In this document: positions 14,101 to 21,763 of the stretch, piece by piece
Position numbering within the stretch: the first letter of the stretch is position 1
Layout of the letters: each line of letters opens with the position of its first letter
Source of the DNA: a virus
DNA: 55,314 nucleotides
Direction: 5' to 3' (one strand)
IMG/VR virus record: IMGVR_UViG_3300034073_001667
Coordinates: 1 to 55,314 of that record
Made by a program: the position numbers and the translations under genes
The notes under the pieces: generated by a model
The model's input: only the letters and a program-made list of their open reading frames with translations
Told to the model about the DNA's origin: nothing
Database searches by the model: none

Positions 14101-14702
14101 AAGACTACAGCGACAACCCTATCGAGACACGACTTCAGAACTGCACTGAGTGCGGACACGAGTTCGATCAGGACAACGACTACTACGAGTACAACGCCAA
14201 GGATGAAATCATCTGCAGTGACTGCTACTCTTCGCACTGGGATAGTGCGGTGAGCGTATACGAGTACGACCCAGAATTTGAATCTGTTGATCACATTCAG
14301 TACTCATACACACTGAATAAGACACGTAGTCTAGAGACATACGATGAGTTCGAAGAGTTGCCTAAGTGTATTAAGAGTGCCGGGTGGAAAAAGATAGATG
14401 GATGGAGAGGATACGTGGATGTAGAGATTGCCGATGGCTTCACCTGCGTTGCCGAAGGATGGTCTACTGATATGTACGATGATGTCAAGTGGAAGTGGGA
14501 CTTCAACGAGTTCGTTGACAAGGTACACTCAGGAGAACTTGTACCGCCAGTCGAGACATTCTTCATCTTCGCTCAGACGAGCAACGTATTTTCTACTGCC
14601 GCACAGCTTGTGGTACGTACGCACCAAGAGAACACATTCCTGAACTGGTTGGCTGATCAGGCAGGGCTTACTAAAGAACAACTTCAAAACGCATTAAAAT
14701 GA
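14097..14702 (+). CDS. Hypothetical protein with N-terminal zinc ribbon, 201 aa
   Basis: Two CxxC pairs (CTECGHEF near residue 16 and CSDCY near 40) make a zinc ribbon at the N-terminus. The following region is acidic and aromatic, with several Trp residues. The C-terminus has helices suited to protein contacts. Family not recognised. It overlaps its neighbours by 4 nt on both sides. Confidence 0.65.
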   Translation: MKDYSDNPIETRLQNCTECGHEFDQDNDYYEYNAKDEIICSDCYSSHWDSAVSVYEYDPEFESVDHIQYSYTLNKTRSLETYDEFEELPKCIKSAGWKKIDGWRGYVDVEIADGFTCVAEGWSTDMYDDVKWKWDFNEFVDKVHSGELVPPVETFFIFAQTSNVFSTAAQLVVRTHQENTFLNWLADQAGLTKEQLQNALK

Positions 14703-14905
14703 AAAACGGAATCTACATTGAACTAACTGAGTCGCTATCTTGGTCAGTTGATAACGACAACTATATGCTAACGGCAATGTTTTCGAGCTCGGAGGGGGAC
14801 ACAGTCATTGACTTCCCCCTTCACGAAGACTTCCTTGACTTTGCTTTGGCTTATGTCGAACAATACAAAAGACACATCAATAATAAAATCAACAATGAGT
14901 TATGA
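14699..14905 (+). CDS. Hypothetical protein, 68 aa
   Basis: A beta-rich acidic N-terminus and a C-terminal helix (LDFALAYVEQYKRHINN). Its start and stop each overlap the adjacent gene by 4 nt. Function unknown. Confidence 0.6.
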   Translation: MKNGIYIELTESLSWSVDNDNYMLTAMFSSSEGDTVIDFPLHEDFLDFALAYVEQYKRHINNKINNEL

Positions 14906-15039
14906 ATCGCAAGAAAACAAACGAGGAGTTCGGTGAGGTCTTTGACCTACTTGTTGAAAAAGCTATGTCGTTTCTGCAGGTGATTATTTTCGCTAACATT
15001 GTAGTGTTAATAGTGGCGCAGATACTCAAAGCATTATAA
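14902..15039 (+). CDS. Small membrane protein, 45 aa
   Basis: ATG 14902 overlaps the preceding stop; TAA 15037-15039. The product has a charged N-terminus (MNRKKTNEEFGEVFD) and a single hydrophobic helix (FLQVIIFANIVVLIVAQIL) at the C-terminus, so it is a tail-anchored inner-membrane peptide. Early timing makes it an exclusion or host-modulation candidate rather than a holin. Confidence 0.55.
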   Translation: MNRKKTNEEFGEVFDLLVEKAMSFLQVIIFANIVVLIVAQILKAL

Positions 15040-15041
15040 TT

Positions 15042-15356
15042 ATGAAGATGACCTACGAATCATTCACCTCAACAACCTTCCGCATCAAGTTCTGCATTGG
15101 CTCAGAACGTGCGGAGGTAACAATCGAACCGCTTGTCGATGACGAGTGGGTTACCACCTACGTGGGAAACGAGTGCTACGATGTTAACCTTTGGCTGGAT
15201 GATAACGTAGGCAAGGATCAGGAAGGGCTTGTGCGCTTTGGTGTGTACCACGTCAAGCCCGACCCTGACAACTCCCCAGATGGGATGTGGATTACCGACA
15301 GCAAGGTGGTCTGCAGTAGCGACTGTCCGGGATCTCAGATTGAGATTTGCTGTTAA
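15042..15356 (+). CDS. Hypothetical Cys-containing protein, 104 aa
   Basis: A beta-rich protein with a C-terminal cysteine cluster (VVCSSDCPGSQIEICC), which may bind metal. It contains WVTTYVGNECYDVNLWLDD. Not recognised. Early operon member. Confidence 0.6.
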   Translation: MKMTYESFTSTTFRIKFCIGSERAEVTIEPLVDDEWVTTYVGNECYDVNLWLDDNVGKDQEGLVRFGVYHVKPDPDNSPDGMWITDSKVVCSSDCPGSQIEICC

Positions 15357-15454
15357 TAACTTTATTTTTAATTCAACCAAAAAACTTGCAAGTCTCGAGA
15401 ACGAGCGCTAACTTCGCTTAGCTCAAGAGCGCAAGAGAAACCAAAATGATAACT

Positions 15455-15586
15455 ATGAGCGAGCACTTTCAGTCACTAGTAGAGTTCTACGTGCTACGGA
15501 TTAGCGCGATGGAGGCGGCCCTCAAAGCCGCCGAATCCGAGCGCGATGCCCTGCTAAAAGAGCTTATGGAGCGTAAGGCTTCCTGA
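15455..15586 (+). CDS. Small coiled-coil protein, 43 aa
   Basis: ATG 15455 (an upstream ATG at 15446 is possible) to TGA 15584-15586. The sequence MEAALKAAESERDALLKELM has an ideal heptad pattern, so the product should be an amphipathic coiled coil. An AACCAAAATG...ACTATG leader matches the early-gene style. Confidence 0.45.
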   Translation: MSEHFQSLVEFYVLRISAMEAALKAAESERDALLKELMERKAS

Positions 15587-15647
15587 CGCTTCGTTACCGA
15601 GCGCAATACAGGCGCACTGTGTCCAACCCGAAACAACCAATGAAACA

Positions 15648-15767
15648 ATGAGAGAACAGTTTATGAGGATAGCTATGGCTAGGTTACGTGCCGACTATCC
15701 GTTCCGACTACAACGTATTGCTGTTGCCGCAAAGATGTGGAGTAAACACCTTGAAAGAAAACAGTAA
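15648..15767 (+). CDS. Small basic protein, 39 aa
   Basis: ATG 15648 to TAA 15765-15767. It encodes MREQFMRIAMARLRADYPF and continues Arg/Lys-rich. The leader CGAAACAACCAATGAAACAATG fits the local pattern. Possible nucleic-acid binder; low certainty because of size. Confidence 0.4.
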   Translation: MREQFMRIAMARLRADYPFRLQRIAVAAKMWSKHLERKQ

Positions 15768-15774
15768 TAAACAC

Positions 15775-15805
15775 TTGCATATCAGAAAGATTGCTCGTAC
15801 TTTTA
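15775..15805 (+). promoter_or_regulatory. Promoter of recombination module
   Basis: TTG 15775-15777, 20 nt spacer, TACTTTTA 15798-15805, one mismatch from TAnnTTTG, 19 nt before the ERF ATG. It is one of the best two-part promoters in the window. Confidence 0.55.
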
Positions 15806-15824
15806 CTAAACAATTCAATTCACT

Positions 15825-16427
15825 ATGAAAGAACTAACGTTCCAACAGCGACTGATTAACGTCCAGTCGCGACTGAAGGCTCCCAAGTCTCAGTACAATT
15901 CGTTTGGTAAGTATTCTTACCGCAACCAAGAGGATATCCTCGAAGCAGTCAAGCCTCTGCTCGCAGAGAACGGACTGATTATGACTATCTCTGACGAGAT
16001 TGTTGACTCTGGATTTGATACCGCTATGCTGGTTGTCAAGTCAACTGTTACAATCACTGATGGGGAACACAGCGTCTCATCAACAGCTTGTGCAGGCATT
16101 GATCCGAACCGCAAGGGTATGGACATCGCACAATCATTCGGAGCTTCATCTTCGTATGCCCGTAAGTACAGCTTAAATGGCCTGCTATTGATTGACGATA
16201 CCAAAGATGCTGATGCTACAAATACTCACGGCAAGGACGCTCCGGCTTCGATGCCTACGGCGAAGCCAGCGTCCGTTGCCCCACCGAAGGACGATATGTT
16301 TCAGAAGGCTGTTGACCGAATGAAAGAGGTCGGAACGAAAGCCAAGTATGATGAGATTATCGCGGCTATCGGTACCCAGTTGTCTGAGGCACAGCGTAAC
16401 GCGCTGAGCAAATTCATCAAGAAGTAA
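15825..16427 (+). CDS. erf: ERF-family single-strand annealing protein
   Basis: 200 residues. The N-terminal two thirds carry the ERF pattern: FGKYSYRNQEDILEAVKPLL near 27-46, then a beta-rich core, and GIDPNRKGMDIAQSFGASSSYARKYSLNGLL, the most conserved stretch of the family. The Pro/Ala-rich linker at about 135-155 leads to a C-terminal helical domain. ERF proteins coat single-stranded DNA and anneal complementary strands during phage recombination. The overlapping downstream gene is a PD-(D/E)XK exonuclease, the normal partner. Confidence 0.88.
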   Translation: MKELTFQQRLINVQSRLKAPKSQYNSFGKYSYRNQEDILEAVKPLLAENGLIMTISDEIVDSGFDTAMLVVKSTVTITDGEHSVSSTACAGIDPNRKGMDIAQSFGASSSYARKYSLNGLLLIDDTKDADATNTHGKDAPASMPTAKPASVAPPKDDMFQKAVDRMKEVGTKAKYDEIIAAIGTQLSEAQRNALSKFIKK

Positions 16428-17215
16428 TGAGTGAGATTGTCTTACTTGACGGCACGTCGTGGGAGTTACCCACGCTGTTGGATGCGATGCTAGATGATGA
16501 CTTCTACTATGGATACCTTGGTGGCGCTTCACTATCATCTTCTTCTGACAAGTTGCTGAACGCAAGCCCGAAGGAGTATGCAAAGTCTTTGCGTGGCCAT
16601 CAGCTTGAAACGTCTGCGCTTTCCGTCGGTAAACTAATTCACACGGCAGTCCTTGAACCAGAGAAGGTAGATAGCCTTTTTGTTACTGTTGATGTATCCA
16701 CGAAGTCTACCAAGGCTTACAAGGAAGCAAAGCAACAGCTAGGCAAGGGGCAGACACTACTTACAGCAAACGAGTACGACTCAGCAATGTATGTTGTTGA
16801 CGCACTATTACGCAACGAGATAGTAAAGAATATGCTCAAGGGTGCAGAGTTCGAGAAACCAGCAATTGGTCACGTCGAAGGACTACCTCACAGAGCCAAG
16901 GCTGATATCCTACACCCAGGTGTTGCAGTTTACGATTTGAAGACAACCTCCGAGATCGGCGGTTTTAACTACAGCGCACGAAAGTATGGTTATCCCGCTC
17001 AAGTGTACATCTACTGCACGCTGTTTGGAATTGGCTACGAGAACTTTAAGTTCATCGCAGTCGATAAAGGTAGCAAGGACATCGGGGTCTTCTCCGTCTC
17101 CGAAGCCTTCTACCTCGAGGGTAAGCGCCTAGTTGAGAATGCTGTTCGTATTTATACGGACTACTTCATCAACGGCGAAGATCTCGACACTTACATCATT
17201 TACGGAGAACTTTAA
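16427..17215 (+). CDS. PD-(D/E)XK exonuclease (RecE/DUF3799-like)
   Basis: 262 residues. The fold signature is present in order: a GKLIHTAVLEP helix motif (His near 68), the HVEGLPHRAKAD segment with the first acidic residue near 155, and DLKTTSEIGGF, the D-x-K catalytic pair near 166-168, followed by the QVYIYCTLFG helix. This arrangement is that of RecE/DUF3799 nucleases that resect double-stranded ends for the annealing protein. It overlaps the ERF gene by one base. Confidence 0.8.
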   Translation: MSEIVLLDGTSWELPTLLDAMLDDDFYYGYLGGASLSSSSDKLLNASPKEYAKSLRGHQLETSALSVGKLIHTAVLEPEKVDSLFVTVDVSTKSTKAYKEAKQQLGKGQTLLTANEYDSAMYVVDALLRNEIVKNMLKGAEFEKPAIGHVEGLPHRAKADILHPGVAVYDLKTTSEIGGFNYSARKYGYPAQVYIYCTLFGIGYENFKFIAVDKGSKDIGVFSVSEAFYLEGKRLVENAVRIYTDYFINGEDLDTYIIYGEL

Positions 17216-17225
17216 TTCTAATTTT

Positions 17226-17522
17226 ATGTCAGACAAGCAGAAACCCAACTACTTCGGTAGTGTTTTCTATAACGAGTATGAAGGACAGTTCTCAGGATAC
17301 GCCCTCTTGCTCTCTCTAGCCCAACTCGAAGACGCGAAGCAATTCGTTGGCGAGAACGGACGCGTTCGTATCAATATCCGCAATGGAAAGATTGATCCGA
17401 AAAAGCCGTACGCTACGATTGCACCAGACAATTCGAAAGGCGGTGGTCAAGCACAGCAGTCTAAGCAGTATAACAATCGTCCTGCTCAGCAGAACGAGGG
17501 TACAAGCGACTTGCCGTTCTAA
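17226..17522 (+). CDS. SSB-tail protein, 98 aa (possible single-strand DNA-binding protein)
   Basis: The start is placed at ATG 17226. The N-terminal 60 residues could make a minimal OB-like barrel (NYFGSVFYNEYEGQFSGYA ... VRINIRNGKI). A Gly/Gln/Asn-rich linker and the terminal GTSDLPF follow. An acidic or polar tail ending D-L/I-P-F is the SSB C-terminal tip that recruits replication partners. The position after the ERF/exonuclease pair supports the call. The core is short for a canonical SSB, so it may be a diverged form. Confidence 0.6.
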   Translation: MSDKQKPNYFGSVFYNEYEGQFSGYALLLSLAQLEDAKQFVGENGRVRINIRNGKIDPKKPYATIAPDNSKGGGQAQQSKQYNNRPAQQNEGTSDLPF

Positions 17523-17893
17523 TGTTTGAGACCTCGATTGCATACCTGCTATCGATGGAGTGGGGGAGGGAGATTTCATCTCCCCCTACCTCCTCCTTCT
17601 CAGTGAAGAGCGACAGCGGACCGGATGTTACGTTCCTGATTACACAAGCCAAGCTTGTAGGGTCAGAGATTAAGTTCGTTCCGTTCTCTACACGACAAGA
17701 GTTTGTTGTGCTGTTCATATGGGGCAAGGACGGAGACAACTGCGTCACAATCCCAACAGCTAAAGTTCAAGACGAGCTACCGACTGGCTTAATCAGCGCA
17801 AAGAAGGTCGCCGAATCACTAATCCACAAGATACGCATCAATGCCTCGTCCGATTTTCTACCTTCAGGTACTGATATCCTACACAAAGGGTAA
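17522..17893 (+). CDS. Hypothetical protein, 123 aa
   Basis: A beta-rich middle (VTFLITQAKLVGSEIKFVPF) and a C-terminal helix (AKKVAESLIHKIRI). Not recognised. It starts on the stop of the SSB-tail gene (TAATG) and overlaps the next gene by 53 nt. Confidence 0.6.
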   Translation: MFETSIAYLLSMEWGREISSPPTSSFSVKSDSGPDVTFLITQAKLVGSEIKFVPFSTRQEFVVLFIWGKDGDNCVTIPTAKVQDELPTGLISAKKVAESLIHKIRINASSDFLPSGTDILHKG

Positions 17894-18083
17894 GCAGAAG
17901 CTCAAGAAGGAGGAATGGGTTGTCACCAAGTACGAAACCGCAAGGGAGATAATGGTGAACGACTCGAAGACAATGGATAGCTTGAGAGACCGCATCTACG
18001 GATCGAACTACAAGGGAGACAAGACCATCGTAATTGTAAAGATTAACTCAAGTAAAATCGTAGGCTATGAATCAAAGCAATAA
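17841..18083 (+). CDS. Hypothetical basic protein, 80 aa
   Basis: A basic alpha/beta protein (ISYTKGKQKLKKEEWVVTKYE cut by strands; then TIVIVKINSSKIVG). It overlaps 53 nt of the upstream gene and 17 nt of the downstream gene. Function unknown. Confidence 0.5.
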   Translation: MPRPIFYLQVLISYTKGKQKLKKEEWVVTKYETAREIMVNDSKTMDSLRDRIYGSNYKGDKTIVIVKINSSKIVGYESKQ

Positions 18084-18303
18084 GGAAGCAGGAAGCGATA
18101 TGAAGTTCCTGTTTTGGGACGATCCTGGCGACAGCCAAGAGAACGTAGACAACCAGAAAACACCTTGCTCAAATCACGCAAGAGACACTGATGAGGAAGA
18201 GCGTAAAGCCGAGGAGCGTATGATGATTATTATGCGGAATGGAAACCAAGGAAATCATTATGCTGAGTATCAAGACTATTTAGACGACACTGACGAAGAA
18301 TGA
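18067..18303 (+). CDS. Hypothetical acidic protein, 78 aa
   Basis: A highly charged, probably largely disordered protein (DTDEEERKAEERMM, ending YLDDTDEE). It overlaps its neighbours on both sides by short stop/start overlaps. Function unknown. Confidence 0.5.
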   Translation: MNQSNKEAGSDMKFLFWDDPGDSQENVDNQKTPCSNHARDTDEEERKAEERMMIIMRNGNQGNHYAEYQDYLDDTDEE

Positions 18304-19154
18304 AAACAATTAATTCACTAAGCGGAGGCAAGACTTCGTCATACATTGCGGCTAACTATCCTGCAGACTACAATGTGTTTGCACTCGTTCGTATCGAAGA
18401 CCAGAACTGTAAGTTTCCTGATGACAAGATTCGTCAGATTGTAGAAGACCGAATTCAAGCTCCGTTCATAGGTACTGCAGAGGATGACATCATCATCCAT
18501 ACAATGCTAGACCTTGAGCAGTTTATAGGTAAAGAAATAACTTGGGTTACTGGTAAGACTTTCGAAGAAACAATTCATCAATACAAGATGAAGAACGGAG
18601 GTTACTACTTGCCCAACAAGATGACTCGTTACTGCACAACTGATATGAAGACTAAGCCTATCGCTGAGTGGAGGTACAAGACTATTGAAGGTGATGCCGC
18701 TATGCGTTTTGGATTCCGAGCTAATGAAACATCTCGAGCGAACAAGATGATGGCTAAACTAAATGACCGAGGTATGACCGAGGTAAAGATTATCGTAGGC
18801 AAGGGAAGTACTGGCCGCAACAAGTGGAAGACCATTGAGTACTGCAAGCCAGAGTTTCCACTCATTGAGGCCGGAATCTACAAAGACACAGTAGAAAACT
18901 TTTGGTCCGACAAAGAAGTACGATTTGCCTATATGAACAACTGCGTTGGCTGTTGGTGGAGGTCACCTTTGCTGTTGAAGAAGATGAGCGAGAAGCACCC
19001 AAACAAGATGCAGTTCTTTTCGAACCTAGAGGAAGAAGCAGGGAGTACGTTCCGATCAGACGTAAAGTACTCTGAAATCATCAAATGGAAGTCTCAGATT
19101 GAGATGTTTGATGATGACTTCAATGAATGTGATGCAGGATACTGCGGACTGTAA
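18300..19154 (+). CDS. PAPS-reductase-like PP-loop protein
   Basis: 284 residues. The PP-loop nucleotide-binding motif SGGKTS is at 8-13. A cysteine in MTRYCTTDMK (about 112) and the NNCVGCWWRS and CDAGYCGL cysteines resemble phage and plasmid members of the phosphoadenosine phosphosulfate reductase family. Such proteins activate substrates by adenylation and may handle sulfur. In phages they are often found near DNA-modification genes. The true substrate is unknown; sulfate assimilation is unlikely here because no other pathway gene is present. Confidence 0.75.
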   Translation: MKTINSLSGGKTSSYIAANYPADYNVFALVRIEDQNCKFPDDKIRQIVEDRIQAPFIGTAEDDIIIHTMLDLEQFIGKEITWVTGKTFEETIHQYKMKNGGYYLPNKMTRYCTTDMKTKPIAEWRYKTIEGDAAMRFGFRANETSRANKMMAKLNDRGMTEVKIIVGKGSTGRNKWKTIEYCKPEFPLIEAGIYKDTVENFWSDKEVRFAYMNNCVGCWWRSPLLLKKMSEKHPNKMQFFSNLEEEAGSTFRSDVKYSEIIKWKSQIEMFDDDFNECDAGYCGL

Positions 19155-19301
19155 TTATTCCAAGAATGCGTGGTGATGGATTGTTGAGTTCTCACAGCCT
19201 TCAATTCGACAGGTGCTTACATCAGCAAAGCCAGTCATAGGCTCAACTGAAGCACAAGATGTAGCAAGCAACGCTACGAAAGCCAAGAAAAGTTTCTTCA
19301 T
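19155..19301 (-). CDS. Small lipoprotein on the strand opposite to the early cluster, 48 aa
   Basis: ATG 19301, TAA 19155-19157. The first residues MKKLFLAFVALLATSC form a lipoprotein signal with lipobox L-A-T-S-C, Cys16 being the acylated residue. A 32-residue mature peptide follows, with two more Cys and three His near the end. It is the only leftward gene within 22 kb of rightward genes and starts 1 nt after the upstream stop on the other strand. Isolation and lipidation fit a superinfection-exclusion moron. TTTATTTG upstream (+ strand 19321-19328 region) is close to a promoter core. Confidence 0.6.
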   Translation of the reverse strand: MKKLFLAFVALLATSCASVEPMTGFADVSTCRIEGCENSTIHHHAFLE

Positions 19302-19337
19302 AGTATGTTAATTTAATGTTAAATGTACAAATAAAAA

Positions 19338-19571
19338 ATGAAAATCGAGTTAACAATGACCGAGCTGTTGCTAATCGTTGATATGATTAAGAACGGCACT
19401 GAACAAGACAACGAGGGTACGGACACTTACACCGTCAAAGAACTTTATGATGCGTTTATTAACGGAGCTGACACCAAGCTGAGGTGTACTGTCTGCGGCT
19501 CTACGGATGACGTTAAACTTTCAGCCACAAGAAACTTCAACGCTTACTGCAAAAAATGTCTATCCAAATGA
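19338..19571 (+). CDS. Hypothetical protein with C-terminal zinc ribbon, 77 aa
   Basis: A helical N-terminus (MTELLLIVDMIKNG) and two CxxC pairs at the end (CTVCGSTDD ... CKKC) that make a zinc ribbon. Not recognised. ATGA overlap with the next gene. Confidence 0.6.
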   Translation: MKIELTMTELLLIVDMIKNGTEQDNEGTDTYTVKELYDAFINGADTKLRCTVCGSTDDVKLSATRNFNAYCKKCLSK

Positions 19572-19699
19572 ACAATGACCAAATAGATGAAGCCTTGAAC
19601 GAGGCATACAAGAAGGGTTGGGAGGATGCCTTTACACTTTTCAAACGTCACTACTACCTTGTGAAAGGTATTGCTGAACCACTAAAAGAAGACAAATGA
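19568..19699 (+). CDS. Hypothetical protein, 43 aa
   Basis: ATG 19568 overlaps the previous stop and TGA 19697-19699 overlaps the next start. It encodes MNNDQIDEALNEAYKKGWED, a helix with the Y-x-x-G-x-x-D/E pattern also found in small phage proteins. The overlaps on both sides are the main support. Confidence 0.5.
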   Translation: MNNDQIDEALNEAYKKGWEDAFTLFKRHYYLVKGIAEPLKEDK

Positions 19700-19962
19700 A
19701 AACACCAATGCAAGAACTATTGGACTTTGAGTTAGAACTAACACGGATGTTTGACTCAGACGAAAGAGTGGCTATGGCTATCCTTGATAAGATTAGAACC
19801 ACTCGCAATGAGATGCTTGAGAAAGAGAAGGATGTGATGTGTGACTTCGTAGAATACTGCGATGAAGCAAACCGAAACTACCAAGAGACTGAAGAGTCTT
19901 GGTGTGAGGACTTGACTATTGATGATATGTTTGACAAACGATTTAACACTAAACAAAAATGA
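19696..19962 (+). CDS. Hypothetical acidic protein, 88 aa
   Basis: A helical acidic protein (ELELTRMFDSDERVAMAILD; CDEANRNYQETEESWCEDL). Not recognised. Coupled by 4-nt overlaps to both neighbours. Confidence 0.6.
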   Translation: MKTPMQELLDFELELTRMFDSDERVAMAILDKIRTTRNEMLEKEKDVMCDFVEYCDEANRNYQETEESWCEDLTIDDMFDKRFNTKQK

Positions 19963-20255
19963 AACAGAGCAGTATTGAATGGATTTACAACAACCTTAAG
20001 TCACACTTTGAACACGATGGTGATTTACTTGAGGCTGTTAAGATGAGCTTTGAACAAGCCAAAGCAATGCACAAGGAGGAGATTGAGAATGCAGTTAAAC
20101 AAGGTTGGGATTACAATGAAGAAGGTCTTGTGCAATGGATGGGCGAAAAGTACTACAACGAAACCTTTAACACCAATCAAGAAAATCTACAGGATAGTAC
20201 GAATGGTTATACCTACTACCCACAGGAAAACAAAACAGTCTTTAACACCAAATGA
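19959..20255 (+). CDS. Conserved small phage protein, 98 aa
   Basis: Begins MKQSSIEWIYNNLKSHFE and contains FEQAKAMHKEEIENA and KYYNETFN. This pattern (MKQSSIEWL ... EQAKxMHKEEI ... YYxETF) is familiar from many Bacteroidota phages and prophages, always without function. A short helical protein that commonly sits in replication or early clusters. Confidence 0.65.
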   Translation: MKQSSIEWIYNNLKSHFEHDGDLLEAVKMSFEQAKAMHKEEIENAVKQGWDYNEEGLVQWMGEKYYNETFNTNQENLQDSTNGYTYYPQENKTVFNTK

Positions 20256-20419
20256 AAATAGAACTTGAAGCATACGACCACACTTGTTCAGATGGATGCT
20301 GCGCCACCTACGGATACGATGTGTTCGTGGATGGTGAGAAAATAGGATTCACCACAGGTGAAGATGCAACCGAATTGGCAGAACTATTGAACGAACACTT
20401 TAACCCAGAAAAGAAATGA
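20252..20419 (+). CDS. Hypothetical acidic protein, 55 aa
   Basis: ATG 20252, TGA 20417-20419, overlapping both neighbours by 4 nt. It encodes MKIELEAYDHTCSDGCC and an acidic helix; three Cys and one His near the N-terminus could hold a metal. Function unknown. Confidence 0.55.
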   Translation: MKIELEAYDHTCSDGCCATYGYDVFVDGEKIGFTTGEDATELAELLNEHFNPEKK

Positions 20420-20592
20420 GTCTTTACAATCTTGATTTGCACGAAAAAGTTACTATACATAGAATTAGAACTGAAGTAATTCGGGTTCCGGGAGGATTGA
20501 TTTATATCTGTGCTGACAATAATCCGGTTTTTGTTCCTCTATTTGCTCCTCCTGTAAGGAAGAAGCCAAAGAAGAAGAAGAAGAAGAGTTAA
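20416..20592 (+). CDS. Hypothetical protein with polylysine tail, 58 aa
   Basis: ATG 20416, TAA 20590-20592. Beta-rich body and a lysine-rich end (VRKKPKKKKKKS) that may bind nucleic acid. It overlaps the previous stop by 4 nt. Confidence 0.5.
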   Translation: MSLYNLDLHEKVTIHRIRTEVIRVPGGLIYICADNNPVFVPLFAPPVRKKPKKKKKKS

Positions 20593-20607
20593 ACACTTTG
20601 AAACCAA

Positions 20608-20748
20608 ATGAAACGATTGTTGGATTGGTTTACAATAAAGAGTGACTGTTGTAACGCACCAATGAAGAATACCGATATACATATCTTGCCAAACTATTCA
20701 GAGATGAACATCTACGAGTGTCAATCGTGTAAGAAAAAGTGGCTATGA
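20608..20748 (+). CDS. Small zinc-ribbon protein, 46 aa
   Basis: ATG 20608, TGA 20746-20748. Two cysteine pairs (SDCCNAPM and YECQSCKKKW) spaced as in a minimal zinc ribbon. Family not recognised; small size limits certainty. Confidence 0.5.
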   Translation: MKRLLDWFTIKSDCCNAPMKNTDIHILPNYSEMNIYECQSCKKKWL

Positions 20749-20806
20749 CGCTACAACTCCTTCTATTTCATATCTAATAAATCAGTTACAACCTTACAAT
20801 AACCCT

Positions 20807-21190
20807 ATGAAATGTGAATCCTGCGGAGGCGAAGGCTACCACAAGCTAAGTTGTAGCCACAACCCAGACAGACAACCTAATATACCTATGGAACAGATTA
20901 AAGAATACGTCAACCGATACGGAGATAAGTACACCTTCTCGCTCAATGAGAAAGGCAACGTAGACTGGCGTGGGCCTTTTAGTTGTTGCCGATATGCGTG
21001 TGCAAGCGACACAGACGGAACACCTGATTGGAGCATCATCACTATGGTAGACCCAAGCGGTGGCCCTTACATTACTATTGACTACCCACTTGAGGTCGCA
21101 GGAATCGACCGAAAGGTTGTTGGGTTTAAAGAGCATACAGAAACTCACTGGGAGATTCTACTTGAACCAACCTCGCCAAATGTGCCATAA
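20807..21190 (+). CDS. Hypothetical cysteine-rich protein, 127 aa
   Basis: Starts with CESCGGEGYHKLSC, similar to half of a DnaJ-type zinc finger, then a second Cys group (FSCCRYACASD). The rest is beta-rich. Not recognised. A 137-bp gap with an inverted TCGGA/TCCGA repeat follows. Confidence 0.6.
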   Translation: MKCESCGGEGYHKLSCSHNPDRQPNIPMEQIKEYVNRYGDKYTFSLNEKGNVDWRGPFSCCRYACASDTDGTPDWSIITMVDPSGGPYITIDYPLEVAGIDRKVVGFKEHTETHWEILLEPTSPNVP

Positions 21191-21327
21191 AAACACAGTT
21201 TTGGCAGATTATAAGGTGACAGACCTATAAGTGTCAACTAAAAGTCTGTATCCTTATGTACGCTAATTCGGATAATGTCCGATTAACTATACAAAATGTT
21301 ACAGTTTTGTGCAATTAAATACACATT

Positions 21328-21627
21328 ATGGCTAAGAGACTAACCAAACAAGAGAAGTGGAACAAGGCAAGTGAAGACCTCATCAATAAGATGTTTGAGA
21401 TTGCTGGCCACAACGTAACCTATGATGACATCAAGGGACGAACAGACGACTGGTACACCGACTGGACTATGACCGTTGCTCAAGGAGAGCAGTGGAAGGA
21501 GTGGGGGATGGAGTACCTACAGAAGAATATGAAGCTTAACAAGAAGCTTGCAGATATTGAGATGAGAATGTTTAATGTAATGTACGGATTAAAGTATTCA
21601 GACTGGTATGGAGACGATCAAAAATAA
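21328..21627 (+). CDS. Hypothetical protein, 99 aa
   Basis: A helical, Trp/Tyr-rich protein (WYTDWTMTVAQGEQWKEWG ... MYGLKYSDWYGDD). I recall similar small phage proteins with DWYxxWTMT but no function. Overlaps the next gene by 20 nt. Confidence 0.6.
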   Translation: MAKRLTKQEKWNKASEDLINKMFEIAGHNVTYDDIKGRTDDWYTDWTMTVAQGEQWKEWGMEYLQKNMKLNKKLADIEMRMFNVMYGLKYSDWYGDDQK

Positions 21628-21763
21628 AAGAACACTAGCCGAGCAGTACCGCAAGGCTCAGTACAACCGCAACGTATGCAAGTACAATCGTCAGCGAGAG
21701 CAGGAGATGTACTGGCACGGATACGTACAAGCACTAAGTTTAATTATAGAGACACAATCGTAA
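21608..21763 (+). CDS. Small basic tyrosine-rich protein, 51 aa
   Basis: ATG 21608, TAA 21761-21763. It encodes a basic helix (RKAQYNRNVCKYNRQREQEM) with regularly spaced Tyr and Arg. Its stop shares bases with the next ATG (TAATG). Possible nucleic-acid binder. Confidence 0.45.
   Translation: METIKNKRTLAEQYRKAQYNRNVCKYNRQREQEMYWHGYVQALSLIIETQS

Noticed and set aside
10198-15618. 14-nt direct repeat AATACAGGCGCACT at 10198 and 15605
   Set aside because: A few exact 14-mers are expected by chance in 55 kb, and the flanking sequences do not align.
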